DNA of 51,348 nucleotides from Oscillospiraceae bacterium (GTDB lineage Bacteria; Bacillota; Clostridia; Oscillospirales; Oscillospiraceae): NCBI GenBank assembly GCA_017429325.1, contig JAFRPC010000022.1, positions 1 to 51,348 of the forward strand, read 5' to 3'. Shown piece by piece: positions 50,815 to 51,348 of this stretch (position 1 is its first letter; each line of letters starts with the position of its first letter). The notes under the pieces were generated by a model. It saw only the letters and a program-made list of their open reading frames with translations, ran no database searches and was not told where the DNA came from. The position numbers and the translations under genes were made by a program.

Positions 50815-51348
50815 GGGACAGCGGACAAGCAATGCTTGTCCCTACAGGCGGGTCTGTTGTCTGTTGCCCGTTGCCTGTTGCCTTGTCCATGTGGGGGACG
50901 GCGGACGGCTGAGAACCGTCCCTACAGCCTTGTCCGTTCGGGGGATGGCGGACGGCTGAGAGCCGCCCCTACAGGCGGGTCTGTTGCCTGTTACCTGTTG
51001 CCTGTTGCCTCATCCAAACAAGGAACGGCGGGCGCCCAATGAGCGCCCCTACGGTGTTACCTTTTACTTCTTACCTCTTACTTCTTAACTGCTCCGGGCG
51101 AGGGACGGCGGACAAGCAATGCTTGTCCCTACAGGCGGGTCTGTTGCCTGTTGCCCGTTGCCTCATCCAAACAAGGAACAGCGGGCGCCCAATGAGCGCC
51201 CCTACGGTGTTACCTTTTACTTCTTACCGCTTACTTCTTAACTGCTCCGGGCGAGGGACGGCGGACAAGCAATGCTTGTCCCTACAGGCGGGTCTGTTGC
51301 CTGTTGCCCGTTGCCTCATCCAAACAAGGAACAGCGGGCGCCCAATGA
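50815..51348. repeat. Palindrome/heptamer mosaic with a 153-bp tandem repeat running off the window
   Basis: Units of 153 bp begin at 51011, 51164 and 51317. Each contains the GGGCGCCCAATGAGCGCCCC palindrome, TTACTTC heptamers, the GGACAAGCAATGCTTGTCC palindrome and GTTGCCT heptamers. Before them are further copies of the same palindromes. No gene is seen from 50502 to the window end. Confidence 0.85.

Noticed and set aside
50815-51348. Possible CRISPR array
   Set aside because: Repeats are of several kinds, are palindromic or 7 bases long, and the 153-bp units have no unique 30-40 bp spacers.

Overview
The window looks like a chromosome segment of an anaerobic gut Clostridia member, most likely Oscillospiraceae-like. 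The evidence is a GC-rich backbone with clostridial fermentation genes (butyrate kinase, phosphate butyryltransferase, indolepyruvate:ferredoxin oxidoreductase), an AGCS symporter, M3 peptidases, strong AGGAGG ribosome sites, and dispersed GTAGGG-flanked palindromes with heptanucleotide tandem repeats. This placement is an inference from gene content, not from a marker gene.

Region 1 (1-16.5 kb, clearly AT-richer than the rest) is a single-direction (minus strand) biosynthetic island between two transposase remnants and next to a tRNA-Pro gene. In transcription order it encodes an AccD-AccA fused carboxyltransferase, a GNAT protein, a phosphopantetheinyl transferase, a hotdog protein, a malonyl transferase (FabD), a ketoreductase (FabG), an ACP, a dehydratase (FabZ), a GcvT-like folate protein, a KS-CLF fusion, a second hotdog thioesterase, a GT1 glycosyltransferase, a flavodoxin-fold oxidoreductase and a two-gene ABC exporter. 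The set has KS/CLF, AT, ACP, KR and DH but no recognisable enoyl reductase. It therefore looks like a highly reducing type II PKS or FAS-like pathway that would leave conjugated double bonds: a glycosylated, exported polyene or polyunsaturated acyl product. This is the best candidate for an undescribed system here.

Region 2 (16.6-35.5 kb, GC-rich) is mostly housekeeping: tRNA-Pro(GGG), a PHP-type phosphatase, a membrane protein, nadE, a second phosphopantetheinyl transferase, pepF, an SPFH/zinc-ribbon protein, a PgsA-like synthase, a CBS protein, an M3 lipoprotein peptidase, an AGCS symporter, murC translationally coupled to a GH2 beta-galactosidase, a class I glutamine amidotransferase-like hydrolase, a flavin reductase and an MBL hydrolase.

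Region 3 (35.5-50.5 kb) is an amino-acid fermentation locus. On the minus strand iorA-iorB-ptb-buk-aminotransferase-beta-eliminating lyase could turn aromatic amino acids into aryl acids with substrate-level ATP, and into indole or phenol. A divergent LysR gene faces it across overlapping promoters. On the plus strand follow a multi-TM DUF5692-like protein, two tandem hypB genes, a large FeS/FAD NAD(P)H oxidoreductase (with an apparent N-terminal frameshift) and hypA, but no hydrogenase in view.

Intergenic regions of the GC-rich part are full of short palindromes, heptamer tandem repeats and 116-bp and 153-bp tandem duplications. One repeat has entered the hypB2 coding frame.
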